A DNA stretch of 64,000 nt, taken from contig JABUFB010000009.1 in assembly GCA_013314775.1 (NCBI GenBank), positions 310,001 through 374,000 on the forward strand. The letters run 5' to 3'. This document shows positions 44,903 to 54,629 of this stretch, in pieces. This DNA is from Armatimonadota bacterium (lineage in GTDB: Bacteria; Armatimonadota; Zipacnadia; Zipacnadales; JABUFB01). Made by a program: the position numbers and the translations under genes. The notes under the pieces are model-generated. The model was given only the letters and a program-made list of their open reading frames with translations. It had not been told where the DNA came from and did no database searches. Within the stretch, counting starts at the first letter, position 1; every line of letters starts with the position of its first letter.

Positions 44903-47608
44903 TCAGTATAGTGGCGGCCCGGAGTTGGGCACGAGGTCGTCCGCGCCCAATTGCGCCACAGTCTCACCGTTGCGGATGCAGGAGAGTTGCGTCGCCGACG
45001 TCTCGTCCCGGGCGGCTTCCCAGCGCCAGGTGTCGGTGGCGCCATCACAGGTGACGGTGATCTGGGCTGCATCGGGCCCCTGAGCTGCGAGAGTGACTCC
45101 CGGATCACACTGACCCCACGGGTCGAGAAGCGTCGCCAGCCGCCATTGCGCTCCGGCGGCCTTCAAACGGATTTGCCGGAAACCGAGGGGCTCCCCGCGA
45201 TTGTCGGCGGGGGAATCCACGACAGCGCTCTCGAAGGGCAGGTCCGAGCCGACGTACACCGGGCAGGCTGCATTTCCGTTGGTCAGCCGCCAGGCTCTCT
45301 CATGGGCGTCCGCCTCCTCGATGGATGGTGCCTGCAGCAACCACGTAATGTCAACTGGAGCGGCTCCTCGAATATCATCCAAGACCAGGATATAGCGGCC
45401 TGGCATCCAGATGAAGGTCCTTCGGAAACGCTGCAGGCCCCGGTAGGCCTTCCCGGCCTCGCCGTCGGCGATAGTGAACTGCGGCGTGTTCCGCCAGGCA
45501 ACCACCCGGGCCACCGTGTTCATGTCCACGTTGCGGACTGGCTGCATCCAGTGGCCCGAACCCTCTCCGATCTGGCCCTTACCGTTGACGAGAATTGTGT
45601 TGTGCGATGCGGTCTGCTTGTTGTAGGCATAGCGATCATCTTCGGCCAGCATTGCGCCGCCGGCGAAGAGTGTGAACATGCCGCAGTCCGGGTCATCATG
45701 GGCAATGTTGATGTACTTACCCGTCTCATTGCGGAAGTCGTTCAGCGTCACGCCCCCGTAGGGCCCGCACTTGAACATCGCGGCCACGGCATCGGGCCCC
45801 CAACCGTCACGCACCAGCGCCAGGCCGAGATCGGGGTACAGAGCATTGACAGGCACCTTCTCGATCGAACCCTTCAGCGACGGGTCATACCAGATGACCG
45901 AGAACCAGCCGTAGTTGAAGCTGGTCTCCGGGTCGGCCGTGTGGAACTGCATCAGGGCATCCTGCAGGTCCCCGAGTTCGTGAACAGCGGTGCACCTGAA
46001 TGCATAGTCATTGATGAACCCGGTGCCCCCCGCATCGCCGAAGCAGAAAGCGTCGGTAAATCCCGGAAGCAAGGTGTGCATACGAAAAAGCGGGTTGTTC
46101 CTAAAGTAGGCGTGACTCAGGAACTCGGTCCCGAAGCAACGGTCCGCAGCGTCGAAGGCCAGCAACAGGTAGGGCATCCCGAACACCATGTACGAAGGTG
46201 ATTCGTGGCAGCTACCGTCCTCGGGAAGCCACTGGTGTACGAACTCCAGTTCCTCGCGAGTCTTGGACAGAATCCACTCCCAGCCGGGGCCGTCGCCCGC
46301 GATTGCCAGGGCGCAGAGGGTCAGACCGGCATCCCGGTGCCAACGGTGGTTGTTCTGTGGATCCGACTGCCAGTAGCCTGTGTCCTTGTTTCCGTTGAGG
46401 TGCCCGCCGTAGTACTGCCACCGCGCATGGTTCAGGAGCTTGCGCCGGAACTGTTCGCGGAATTCGGCAGGCAGACTGTCGTACAGCCAGTCGTAGGCCA
46501 GCGCAGCGCCGACCATGATATTCGCCGCACCCATCCCGCTGTTTCGTTCGCTGGTGGTCTCCCAGTCGGGCGTCTCCAGGAACTTGCGCATGAACCCGAC
46601 GGCATTGTCCAGAGATGCCTTTTCGCCCGTGAGCACGTAATGCAGGGCCACTGTGGGCAGGCGCCAGACTCCCTGGCGCTGGGCATCGGTGGCGTCGGTG
46701 ACCCATCGGGTATGGTCGGGCGGTTTGCAGGCTTGCAGGTAGGCCAGCATCTTGTCGAAGAAGACCTTGGACGGCCCGGCGATACGCTCTTTCATGGCCG
46801 GAATATCCTCGGCCGAGAAGAGCAAGCGGGGGTGCCTGCCCCGCAGTTCGGGGACGATGTCCACCGGCTTGTCGGGCGCGGGATCGGTTGTCGGTACCAC
46901 CGGCGGTGGGGGCGGAGGAGGCACGGGGGTGGCTGTCATCGGGCCGCCGAGTTGCACGGTGATGTCATCCACCCAGATCGTATGCGCGGGCGCTTTCATC
47001 TCGTCGCCGAACAGGGCAATGCCGCGAAAGCCCCTGAACTGGGTCTTGTTCCAGTCGAAGCGCGGCGTGCGGGCGTTCACGTCCGTGCCGTCGATGCTGA
47101 TCGACAGGCCCTTCGCGGCGTCCATGGTGAAGGTCCAGCGATGCCAGGCAGGGTCGCGGCGAACACCCAGGTATTGCACGTTGAACCATGTGGTTTTCTG
47201 GTCGGAATCCGAGGCGCAGTAGGTGGTGTCCCCCGAAAGGTACGGGGCATACAGAGCACCCACGACCAGCACACGACCGTCGCTCTGGATCAGCCCCCAA
47301 CGCGGTCCCACCCGACGGTCCTTGGGGTTGTCAGGCTTCGCACAGTCGTCATAGACCCACATCTCGACCACGCCGGAGCCGTCCTCATCACGCAGGGGGA
47401 GAACAGCTTTCGCCCCCGGCCCGATACGCAGCGAGCCGCCCACCTCACCGCCCCGACTGCGCGTGACATCAAGACTGGCGTCGCCGTCAATCTGCCAGCC
47501 CTCCAGTGCGGTGTCGGCGGCGAAGTCCATAGTCATGTCGGCGTTCACGCAGACGCAGAGCGCCAGCGAAAGCAGAGCGTTCAGTCTCGCTATCTCACGC
47601 CAGTTCAT
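44903..47608 (-). CDS. Secreted heparinase II/III-family protein with N-terminal concanavalin-like domain
   Basis: A 901-residue protein. The start at 47608 has GGGAGG nine bases upstream and opens a signal peptide (LNALLSLALCVCVNA). Residues about 25-225 are a concanavalin-like sandwich (FAADTALEGWQIDG, WVDDITVQLG). A Pro-rich linker with seven or more consecutive Pro joins it to an alpha/alpha-toroid opening HPRLLFSAEDIPAMKERI. The C-terminal beta-sheet domain of heparinase II/III has NIAHDDPDCGMFTLFAGGAMLAEDD and ASHNTILVNGKGQ. Such lyases cut uronate-containing polysaccharides by beta-elimination; many relatives have unknown substrate. It is followed after 35 bases by the frameshifted remnant. 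Confidence 0.85.
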   Translation of the reverse strand: MNWREIARLNALLSLALCVCVNADMTMDFAADTALEGWQIDGDASLDVTRSRGGEVGGSLRIGPGAKAVLPLRDEDGSGVVEMWVYDDCAKPDNPKDRRVGPRWGLIQSDGRVLVVGALYAPYLSGDTTYCASDSDQKTTWFNVQYLGVRRDPAWHRWTFTMDAAKGLSISIDGTDVNARTPRFDWNKTQFRGFRGIALFGDEMKAPAHTIWVDDITVQLGGPMTATPVPPPPPPPVVPTTDPAPDKPVDIVPELRGRHPRLLFSAEDIPAMKERIAGPSKVFFDKMLAYLQACKPPDHTRWVTDATDAQRQGVWRLPTVALHYVLTGEKASLDNAVGFMRKFLETPDWETTSERNSGMGAANIMVGAALAYDWLYDSLPAEFREQFRRKLLNHARWQYYGGHLNGNKDTGYWQSDPQNNHRWHRDAGLTLCALAIAGDGPGWEWILSKTREELEFVHQWLPEDGSCHESPSYMVFGMPYLLLAFDAADRCFGTEFLSHAYFRNNPLFRMHTLLPGFTDAFCFGDAGGTGFINDYAFRCTAVHELGDLQDALMQFHTADPETSFNYGWFSVIWYDPSLKGSIEKVPVNALYPDLGLALVRDGWGPDAVAAMFKCGPYGGVTLNDFRNETGKYINIAHDDPDCGMFTLFAGGAMLAEDDRYAYNKQTASHNTILVNGKGQIGEGSGHWMQPVRNVDMNTVARVVAWRNTPQFTIADGEAGKAYRGLQRFRRTFIWMPGRYILVLDDIRGAAPVDITWLLQAPSIEEADAHERAWRLTNGNAACPVYVGSDLPFESAVVDSPADNRGEPLGFRQIRLKAAGAQWRLATLLDPWGQCDPGVTLAAQGPDAAQITVTCDGATDTWRWEAARDETSATQLSCIRNGETVAQLGADDLVPNSGPPLY

Positions 47609-47655
47609 GATCTCGAACCTCCCTCGGAGTCGCAGGGCAGCAGCCGTCGATCGCG

Positions 47656-48210
47656 CTAACCGCTCCATTCCTGCTCGACGATGGAGCGCCCGGCGGCTTC
47701 GATTGCCGCGATCTTGTAAGCCCTGTTGCGTCGCGTCACGGTGATCAGGTCCGCCACGCGCACCCCGGTGTGGGCCGCGATACGGTTCATTACTTCAAGG
47801 CACCAGCTTGTGCCCCCACCAGACCCTCCCGCCGCCGCGATGCCCACGAAGTCCTTGCCCTGGAGGGGATTGTCGCCGGGGCCCACCTTGCAGCGGCGCA
47901 AGCGGTCCAGGAAGGTCTTGGCGCGTTCCGCCAGATCGCCGAAGTACACCGGATTGGCCAGCACCCAGACATCGGCGGCGAAGATGGCTTCGCGCAGGCG
48001 CTGGAAATCATCGTCAATGACGCAGCGGGCTTCCGACCGGCAGATTCCCCACCCGCGGTCGCACTGACGGCAGGCCTGGATCGCATGGTCACACAGGTGC
48101 ACCAGTTCCACTTCAGCGCCCGCCTCCGCGGCGCCCTTGCAAAAGGCTTCGGCACAGGCCGCGGTGAGACCGTCCTTGTTGGGGCTTGCATTCCAGACGA
48201 GAACTCTCAT
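47656..48210 (-). CDS. Flavodoxin-like NAD(P)H-dependent FMN reductase
   Basis: A 184-residue cytoplasmic protein with the flavodoxin-like opening VLVWNASPNKDG, which binds the FMN phosphate, and WVLANPVYFGD as the second flavin loop. A four-Cys region (ACRQCDRGWGIC, then RC) resembles iron-sulfur flavoproteins or the Cys-rich variant of the NADPH-FMN reductase family, so it may carry a cluster or metal. It would transfer electrons to small acceptors. Start follows GGAGG by about nine bases. It lies 47 bases upstream of the heparinase gene on the same strand; no functional link is evident. Confidence 0.85.
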   Translation of the reverse strand: MRVLVWNASPNKDGLTAACAEAFCKGAAEAGAEVELVHLCDHAIQACRQCDRGWGICRSEARCVIDDDFQRLREAIFAADVWVLANPVYFGDLAERAKTFLDRLRRCKVGPGDNPLQGKDFVGIAAAGGSGGGTSWCLEVMNRIAAHTGVRVADLITVTRRNRAYKIAAIEAAGRSIVEQEWSG

Positions 48211-48399
48211 CCCTATCGCCTCCAGTCAGTTCAGCCAGACTCACACACCGCACGTGTCTATTCGCTGGATACTTGCTCACGCCCTGCAGGCCCAACCCCG
48301 CGGATGCGCCAAGCCAAGGAGCGTCTCCGGCCAAGTGCAGAGAGCCACGCATCTTTCCTATTCTGACAACTGTGCGGGATTGTGGGTATAACGGCGCGG

Positions 48400-48428
48400 T
48401 TGACAAGGGCATTTTCGTCGTGTATGAA
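48400..48428 (+). promoter_or_regulatory. Near-consensus sigma70 promoter
   Basis: TTGACA at 48400-48405 and TATGAA at 48423-48428 are separated by exactly 17 bases. This is a perfect -35 and a 4-of-6 -10 (TATAAT). Transcription should start near 48435, about 35 bases before the aminotransferase ATG. It is the best promoter I can find in the window. Confidence 0.8.
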
Positions 48429-48445
48429 ACAGTCAGAAACAATCA
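48426..48445 (+). promoter_or_regulatory. Candidate DeoR operator: two tandem 10-bp repeats
   Basis: GAAACAGTCA (48426-48435) is followed directly by GAAACAATCA (48436-48445), nine of ten bases alike. They overlap the -10 and the expected transcription start, so a bound repressor would block the promoter. DeoR-family regulators are known to bind tandem GAAA-type repeats, and such a regulator is the second gene of the operon. Confidence 0.6.
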
Positions 48446-48469
48446 CTAACGCTCAACAAGCGAGATTTC

Positions 48470-50035
48470 ATGATACAGTTCACATTCGCTGATGTTGCTT
48501 ACTCCCTGAGTGATCTGGCCGGTGAGGGATACGTACAGGCAGCATGCCAGGCACGCGCGGCGTTGTCCGGAGAGAGCTTTTCTGAGCTACTCGACACAGC
48601 GCGCAAGCGCGTATCCTTTTATCCTGCTGCCTGGCATGAACGTTTGCTCGAGCGCCTGCCGGAAGTAGGGCAAAAGGTCTGCGACGGACTGGACACCAGC
48701 GCTGCCGGCGCGGGAAGTCAGGCCTTCACAGCGGCAACCAACGCCGCTGCCGCGCCACTCACCGGCTACGGGCTCTTCCGAGTCGGGGAAGACGGCCGCT
48801 TGTACCTGCTTACCAAGAGCGAGCACTACCACACGCCCCTGGGCCACTCTTTCCCGGGATACGAACTGCTGGAGATCGCACGGAGCCTCGGCATTCCCAA
48901 CGCCACGCACAACAACACGAGGGGGCACATTACGCGGCTCTTGGAAGAGGAGCTGGTGCGCGCGGCACACGGGCTTGATCGACGCGATGCTCCGGGACTA
49001 CAGACCGTGCTTGCGGACCGGTCGCTGAACGGCCTGAACCGCGTCCTGAACCTCGAGACCGGGAGCCTTGCGGTGGAGGCCGGGGTGAAGATGATGCTGG
49101 CCCGGTTCTACCGGGTTCAGGACGACTCACCCGAGCCAGTGTATAGTGGCCGCGTTCCCGTATTCCTGGTGATGGGCAATGACGATGGTGGCCTGCTCGC
49201 CAATTACCACGGGACTACGGTGCTGACCCAGATCTTGCGCGGGATGTGGCCGGGGCTTGCCGAATCCCTGACCGGCTGTGAGACGCTTCGCGTGTGTCCG
49301 ATCAGACCCAACCGCGTTGAGGACCTGGAAGACGCTTTCGCGCAGTTCGAGCAGCCGCCGTACAAAATCGCGGGATTCATCCACGAAATTGTGATGATGA
49401 ACTATGGGGCCGTGGTCCTGGCCCGCGAGTTCCTGCACCGCGCGTATGAACTGTGCGCCCAGTGCGACGTGCCCACGATGGTGGATGAGATCCAGTCCTG
49501 CCTGTGGGCTCCCGGGCTGTTTCAGTATCGCGAGTACGGACTGAAGCCTTCCATGGTGGTGCTTGGCAAGGGGTTCCCGGGCGGAGAGTATCCGGCTTCG
49601 CGTCTACTTTTCAGCGCCGGGATGGACTCCCTTCCCCAATTCGGCGCGCTGGTCACAAACGGACAGGAGGAACTTGCTTCACTGGCGTATCTCGTGACCA
49701 TGCGCTGGGCTCAGGATAACGGGGATGCGGTCGGCGCCATCGGGGATGAGTACGAGGCCGGTCTTCGTGAACTGGCCGCGAGGCATCCGGAGACGGTGGC
49801 TGGTATCAATGGCAGGCGGCACATGGGCGGCATCGCGTTCCGCGACCTGCAGACGGCGAAAGCCTTCACCTCGCTCCTGAACGCCCGCGGACTAGACATC
49901 AGCGTCCAGACATACAAATCCGAGTGTCCGCCGACAGCCTTGACCAAACTGCCGATCACCGTATGCCGCAAAGTGGTGGGTTTTGTGATTGACCGCATCG
50001 CCGAAGCGCTGGACCAGGTCAAGGGAGGCGTATGA
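48470..50035 (+). CDS. Class III-type PLP-dependent aminotransferase
   Basis: A 521-residue protein, longer than the usual 420-460 of the family because of an extra N-terminal stretch of about 110 residues. PTMVDEIQSCLW is the family D-E-x-Q block that contacts PLP, and VVLGKGFPGGEYPAS holds the expected Schiff-base Lys367. VFLVMGNDDGGLLANYHGTT covers the phosphate-loop region and departs from the common G-S-E-A form, so the substrate may be unusual. It would transaminate a terminal amino group or isomerise an amino group. Strong promoter and tandem repeats precede it. Its stop overlaps the ATG of the DeoR gene (ATGA), so the two are translationally coupled. Confidence 0.82.
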   Translation: MIQFTFADVAYSLSDLAGEGYVQAACQARAALSGESFSELLDTARKRVSFYPAAWHERLLERLPEVGQKVCDGLDTSAAGAGSQAFTAATNAAAAPLTGYGLFRVGEDGRLYLLTKSEHYHTPLGHSFPGYELLEIARSLGIPNATHNNTRGHITRLLEEELVRAAHGLDRRDAPGLQTVLADRSLNGLNRVLNLETGSLAVEAGVKMMLARFYRVQDDSPEPVYSGRVPVFLVMGNDDGGLLANYHGTTVLTQILRGMWPGLAESLTGCETLRVCPIRPNRVEDLEDAFAQFEQPPYKIAGFIHEIVMMNYGAVVLAREFLHRAYELCAQCDVPTMVDEIQSCLWAPGLFQYREYGLKPSMVVLGKGFPGGEYPASRLLFSAGMDSLPQFGALVTNGQEELASLAYLVTMRWAQDNGDAVGAIGDEYEAGLRELAARHPETVAGINGRRHMGGIAFRDLQTAKAFTSLLNARGLDISVQTYKSECPPTALTKLPITVCRKVVGFVIDRIAEALDQVKGGV

Positions 50036-50790
50036 CTCCCCGGCAACAGGCGATCCTGGAGCAGCTTCGAAGCGGCAGGGAACTGTCGGTGGAGGAGCTT
50101 GCGCAGCAGTTTCAGGTCTCGGCGGTCACGATCCGCCGAGACCTGGACGCCCTGGCCCGGCAGGGCCCGATCACACGCACCCACGGCGGAGCGCTTCTGT
50201 CGCGAGCAGGCATTATCGAGTTCAGTTTCCGGGAGCGCGCGCAGGAGTGTATCGAGCAGAAGCGGGCCATCGCGCGGCACGTGGCGGGGGTAGTGCGACC
50301 GGGGATGACGGTGGTGCTCGATACGGGAACAACAACCCTGGAGGTTGCGCGAGCGATCGCGGGAACGCCGCGAATCTCCGTGATTACCAGTTCGCTGGCC
50401 ATCGCGTCAGCACTGCAGGCCCACGACAACCTGGAACTCATTCTGCTCGGGGGCAGAGTGCGGAAGGAGAGCCCGGATCTCGCAGGCTCTCTGACCGAAG
50501 ACAATTTGCGCCTCTTCCGGCCCGACCTTGCGATTCTTGGCGCCGATGCGGTGGACAAAGCTGGCACATACACCTCGGACCTGGGGGTGGCGGCGATCTC
50601 GAGAGCAATGATTGACGGTGCGGGTGAGACGTGGCTCGTGGTGGACAGCAGCAAGTTCTCCCGCCGCGCGCTGGTGCAGTTTGCGGACTGGAGAAAGTTC
50701 GATCACGTGGTGACCGACACCGGGCTGACACGCAAGGACCGCAAGTGGCTTACCAAGGCGGTTCCTGACGTGCGAATTGTGGAAACGTAA
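50032..50790 (+). CDS. DeoR/GlpR-family transcriptional regulator
   Basis: A 252-residue regulator. The N-terminal helix-turn-helix is LSVEELAQQFQVSAVTIRRDLDAL (quoted in part, about residues 18-42), with the diagnostic THGGA wing after it. The C-terminal sensor has DTGTTTLEVARAI (phosphate-sugar loop) and later LGADAVDKAGTYTSD. Family members repress catabolic operons and release DNA on binding a phosphorylated sugar. It overlaps the aminotransferase stop by four bases and probably controls this operon through the tandem repeats at 48426-48445. Cytoplasmic. Confidence 0.94.
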   Translation: MTPRQQAILEQLRSGRELSVEELAQQFQVSAVTIRRDLDALARQGPITRTHGGALLSRAGIIEFSFRERAQECIEQKRAIARHVAGVVRPGMTVVLDTGTTTLEVARAIAGTPRISVITSSLAIASALQAHDNLELILLGGRVRKESPDLAGSLTEDNLRLFRPDLAILGADAVDKAGTYTSDLGVAAISRAMIDGAGETWLVVDSSKFSRRALVQFADWRKFDHVVTDTGLTRKDRKWLTKAVPDVRIVET

Positions 50791-50815
50791 CCTGTCTCGG
50801 CAAGGAGCCGTCCAA

Positions 50816-51394
50816 ATGCAACTGGTGATGATGAAACACAGCCTCGAGGGTCTGCCGCCAGTGGAACTGCCGCAGGGGTATGAACTGAGGCATTTCGTGC
50901 CTGGCGATGAGGCAGGCTGGGAGGCGGTGATGGCCGCGTCTTTCGGCCAGAAAGAGCCGGCCTGGAGCTTCCGCGATGTCATGGGACGCGATGCCGCCTG
51001 CTCACCGGAGCGAGTGCTTCTTGTCACCTGTCGCGGGCAAGCGGTTGCCACCGCGTCGGCCTGGTACCGACCCGAGTGGGGCATCGAGACCGGCTACGTT
51101 CACTACGTGGCCGCGGACCCGGCGCACTCCGGCAAGAAACTCGGGCACATGGTTTCACTGGCGGTGTTGCACCGGTTCGTGTTCGAGGGACGCACACGCG
51201 CGGTGCTGCAGACCGACGACTTTCGAGCGCCCGCCATCAAGACTTACCTCCGGCTGGGCTTCGAGCCGTGGCTCGTCGAAGAAGACCAGCGGCAACGCTG
51301 GCGCGTTGTGTTCGAGACCAACCGCCTGCAACCACTTTGCCCGAATTGGGAAGAGATCATCAAGGGTTCGATACACACCATGCCGGGCGCCTGA
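50816..51394 (+). CDS. GNAT-family N-acetyltransferase
   Basis: A 192-residue acetyltransferase. The acetyl-CoA motif is seen as VHYVAADPAHSGKKLGHMVSLAVL, a variant of the R/Q-x-x-G-x-G/A loop, followed by AIKTYLRLGFEP which is the motif B helix. I prefer the ATG at 50816, eight bases after AGGAG, to an ATG at 50777 that overlaps the DeoR gene. The substrate is probably an amine. As the third gene behind an aminotransferase and its regulator, it may acetylate the amino compound handled by that enzyme; this is inference. Confidence 0.85.
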   Translation: MQLVMMKHSLEGLPPVELPQGYELRHFVPGDEAGWEAVMAASFGQKEPAWSFRDVMGRDAACSPERVLLVTCRGQAVATASAWYRPEWGIETGYVHYVAADPAHSGKKLGHMVSLAVLHRFVFEGRTRAVLQTDDFRAPAIKTYLRLGFEPWLVEEDQRQRWRVVFETNRLQPLCPNWEEIIKGSIHTMPGA

Positions 51395-51418
51395 TGCCTC
51401 CTGCGCAAGTCACGCGAA

Positions 51419-54400
51419 TCATTCCTGGAGCAGGCGGCCCAGCTCGCCCGTGAAATCTGCATCCAGGCGCCCCAGGAACTCGTCCCAATCCGACGCATAC
51501 CTGTACAACGCCATCGCGGCCAGCTTCTTGGTCACGATGGCGTTTCTGTATGCCTGCAGTTCGGGCTTGCCGAGAATCCGCATCACCTTCGCCGGTCCTA
51601 GGTGCTCCATGAGTACTGCGGGAACATACCGTGCGATGATCTCTCGTACCAGTGACGAACGGCGCAGGATCTCCTCAATGCGCTGGTAGAGCAACTGCTG
51701 CAGGGACAGAAGCTGTTCGCTGGTCTGAATTGACAGCGAGTAGAGCGGCGTCCCGGTCTTCTCGTGCAAGGAAAGCAGCATGCGAGTCTCGGCCACAGCA
51801 TTTGCCGCAATGAGTTCCAGCACCGACCGGATCAGCCCCGAGCGCGTCTGGGCATTGCGGACCAGGAAGGGCTCGTAGTCTTCCCCCAGCAGGAACGCGC
51901 TCAGAACCTCAGCGATGGCGCTACAGGTCACCCCGCCCTTGTTGGCCGATGAGTCCTTGATCTGCACGATCCCGGTCTCGCGGGCGATGTGCTCGCGTGA
52001 AGTATCGTCAAAGAAGACGTTGGCCCCCTCGACAATGACCTTGAGTTCTCGGAAATTGGCGATGAACTGGCTCACGTTCTCGCCATTCACAGTGTCTTTG
52101 AACCCCCCACACGGAACAAAAGCAGTGATGTTTGCCTCCGCGAGGTAGCGACGCACCTCGGGGTTGCACAAGAAGTTGCGGTGGAAGAAGGCGCCGTCGG
52201 GCACGAGTGTCCCGTCGGGGAGTCGCACGGCCCCGGCTTGCCGAGGGACCCTGAACCCGCGAGGCCCCAGGAGTTCCAGAGGGTAACCCATGGTATCGAC
52301 TCTCGGTGCCGTGTGCCGGGCGAAGGCGAGTTCCATGAGCGTTTGACGGTCCAGGCCGTCAGGGTCGAAGAGAACGGAACCGCCGTCGATGACCAGGCAG
52401 ATGCGCCCTTTGAAGGACTGTATCTGGTTGGCGCCCAGGTCACCGTCAGGGCCGCCGGTCATCATCAGATTGGTCTCGGCCTCGTCGAGACCGACATGAT
52501 CGAGGACAGTGCGGAGGGTAGTCATGACGCCCATTGTGGTCATGCCGCTGGCGTCGATCTCATCCCCAATCTCCCGGTAGATGAGCGACGTGTCCGGGGT
52601 GGTCAGCACCGGCACGCCCTCGATCTGCAGTTCGGTCCCTGCACTGCCACGGGACACCAGGCCGAAGACGCGGCGGTCGTGGGTGATGCCATAGACATCG
52701 TGGGGGATGCCGAAGCTCTTGCCGGTGGTGACTGTGCGCCAGTGCCGATCGCCTCGTTCACGGGCGCGATAGGCGACGGCGTCCATAAGCCCCGCGGTCC
52801 CCTCATCCGGGCCGAAGAAGACCCGTTCGGATTTGCCGAGGTAGTCGATGACCTCCTCGCAGGGCTGGGTGAGATCCATAACGCCTTCGGTGAAGTCAAG
52901 CATACACCGGAGGCCATCGCGCGGGAACTCAGGATGAGGCACAATGACGCCCTTGGCCCCACTCTCGGCGATGTCTTTGTGTTTGAGACGCTGCGCGACC
53001 GGCCCGAGCGCGTAGTTGAGCAGTGGCATGTTGTCCAGCTCGTCGTCATAGTTGCCGGGGGTAACCCGGATCAGACGCACGCCGCCGCGGGCCACGTCTT
53101 CGGCCCGCATGTGTGTGGCCGTCGCGTAGAAGCCCAGGACGAAGAAGAGACCGTACACGGGTCCGGGAAAGACCAGGGGGTCGAGGATCGCGGAGTCCAG
53201 ACGGAAGGCGTGGGAACGTTTCTCCCGCTTGTAGAAATTGGTCTTCTGGACGTGGGTCACCAGATTCGCCATGAAACTCATGATGTCGAACCCGGTCCGA
53301 TTGTCGACGAAAGAGATTGCCGCCTGCCGGCGAAAATCCTCGATCTCCCGCCGGAGGGTCGAGGGCTTCGGGCGACTCCTGTGGGCCGGGTTGAACTTGC
53401 GGTCGAACAAGCCGAAAAGGCGCTTTATCAGGTCAGGACTCTCGCGCACCGTGTCCAGTACCCACCTGCGCGTGTACTCGGAACGGCTGGATTCAAACAC
53501 GCGGTGGGCAAAGGCGTCGCGAAGTTCCTTCCGCGCCAGCCCATTCATGATGTGCAGGTCGGTCTGCAGTCCCTTGTGGATGAAGCTGTGCACGAAAGCT
53601 GCCGCAGCGGTGGCGAAAAGATACTCCTGGAAGTCAAGCTGCCCGGACACGTACATGATGTCGAGGTCACCGGTCTGGATGGCGAGGAAGGACTGGAGAT
53701 TGGCCACCGCCTTGGACAGTGCGGTGGCTGAATGCTTCCCGTCAAGGTAGAGCGAACAGATGGATTCCAGCCGCCCGGTGACGCCGCGATATGTCTCCCA
53801 GTACGCGCGACGCAGGACGATCCCCAGGTCTTCCATCATCCGGCGGATCACCGGCAGGGCTGAGTGGCTGAAGTCATCGGCGAACATGATGCGGGTCTCA
53901 CCGGTGGGTTTGGCTGAGGAGACTTCCACCAGTGGCACCGCTGCTGCCGCGCAGCGTTTCAGGAATTTGATGTAGCGCCGCCGGGTGTCTTCCGGCACCG
54001 CGGGGTCCTGCTGGAAGGCGAAGAGGTCTTCCGGCCTATCCCCCGGTCGCAGCGGTGGAGGCACCTGCGGGTGGATGATATAGGTGTAGTAGGAGCTCTC
54101 GGGGCTGAAGTAGTACTCAACCCGATTGCCGTTCATCACCGAGTCGAGCACCGCCTCCATGCGGTCGCGACTCTGGGGAGTTGCGATACGCGCCTGAACG
54201 CCCCCGTCGATGTCGAACCGCGCCTCAGCTACCTCGCCTCGCAAGACCACTTCGTCATCCTCGCGCACGAGGATGTTGTTCGCAACAGCGCGCAAGACCC
54301 GCTTCAGAGCATCCCTTGAGATATTGCGGAAGAAGTACTCTGCGAGGCCGAGCTGGGTGAGCAGCACCCCGGCGGCAGCATTGACGCAGCGAGCGGTGAG

Positions 54401-54517
54401 CAGGCCCTCGCTGGCAAGCTCAATCACGGTCTCATAGAGCATCCGCGGGTCGAGCCCCATCGCCTCTGCCCGGTCGATGACAGATCCTGTTCTGCACGTC
54501 CCACGTTCGAACTTCAT
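51419..54517 (-). CDS. Large NAD-dependent glutamate dehydrogenase
   Basis: A 1032-residue enzyme, close to the 115-kDa class of NAD-specific glutamate dehydrogenase and shorter than the 1600-residue GDH180 class. The catalytic domain has ARGGVRLIR, GAKGVIVPHPEF and the family motif DEGTAGLMD; the Rossmann part has GANVFFDD and QIKDSSANKGGVT. It deaminates glutamate to 2-oxoglutarate and ammonium with NAD. The N-terminal 400 residues are a regulatory extension. The start has GGGAGGG about eight bases upstream. It diverges from the GntR gene with a 127-base gap between them and ends 24 bases from the convergent GNAT gene. It likely serves nitrogen catabolism. Confidence 0.9.
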   Translation of the reverse strand: MKFERGTCRTGSVIDRAEAMGLDPRMLYETVIELASEGLLTARCVNAAAGVLLTQLGLAEYFFRNISRDALKRVLRAVANNILVREDDEVVLRGEVAEARFDIDGGVQARIATPQSRDRMEAVLDSVMNGNRVEYYFSPESSYYTYIIHPQVPPPLRPGDRPEDLFAFQQDPAVPEDTRRRYIKFLKRCAAAAVPLVEVSSAKPTGETRIMFADDFSHSALPVIRRMMEDLGIVLRRAYWETYRGVTGRLESICSLYLDGKHSATALSKAVANLQSFLAIQTGDLDIMYVSGQLDFQEYLFATAAAAFVHSFIHKGLQTDLHIMNGLARKELRDAFAHRVFESSRSEYTRRWVLDTVRESPDLIKRLFGLFDRKFNPAHRSRPKPSTLRREIEDFRRQAAISFVDNRTGFDIMSFMANLVTHVQKTNFYKREKRSHAFRLDSAILDPLVFPGPVYGLFFVLGFYATATHMRAEDVARGGVRLIRVTPGNYDDELDNMPLLNYALGPVAQRLKHKDIAESGAKGVIVPHPEFPRDGLRCMLDFTEGVMDLTQPCEEVIDYLGKSERVFFGPDEGTAGLMDAVAYRARERGDRHWRTVTTGKSFGIPHDVYGITHDRRVFGLVSRGSAGTELQIEGVPVLTTPDTSLIYREIGDEIDASGMTTMGVMTTLRTVLDHVGLDEAETNLMMTGGPDGDLGANQIQSFKGRICLVIDGGSVLFDPDGLDRQTLMELAFARHTAPRVDTMGYPLELLGPRGFRVPRQAGAVRLPDGTLVPDGAFFHRNFLCNPEVRRYLAEANITAFVPCGGFKDTVNGENVSQFIANFRELKVIVEGANVFFDDTSREHIARETGIVQIKDSSANKGGVTCSAIAEVLSAFLLGEDYEPFLVRNAQTRSGLIRSVLELIAANAVAETRMLLSLHEKTGTPLYSLSIQTSEQLLSLQQLLYQRIEEILRRSSLVREIIARYVPAVLMEHLGPAKVMRILGKPELQAYRNAIVTKKLAAMALYRYASDWDEFLGRLDADFTGELGRLLQE

Positions 54518-54629
54518 GGGTGACCCTCCCTGCAGCTAACGACGACTCGCCGGATCTAACGCCTTCGCTTTGGCGGAAGACAAAGTGGGCGGACGCATGG
54601 AATGAGACTGGACTTCCCAATGCTTTTCG

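Noticed and set aside
52181-53731. A 516-codon plus-strand open frame inside the glutamate dehydrogenase gene.
   Set aside because: It is the mirror of strongly conserved dehydrogenase sequence, has no ribosome site and no recognisable motif.
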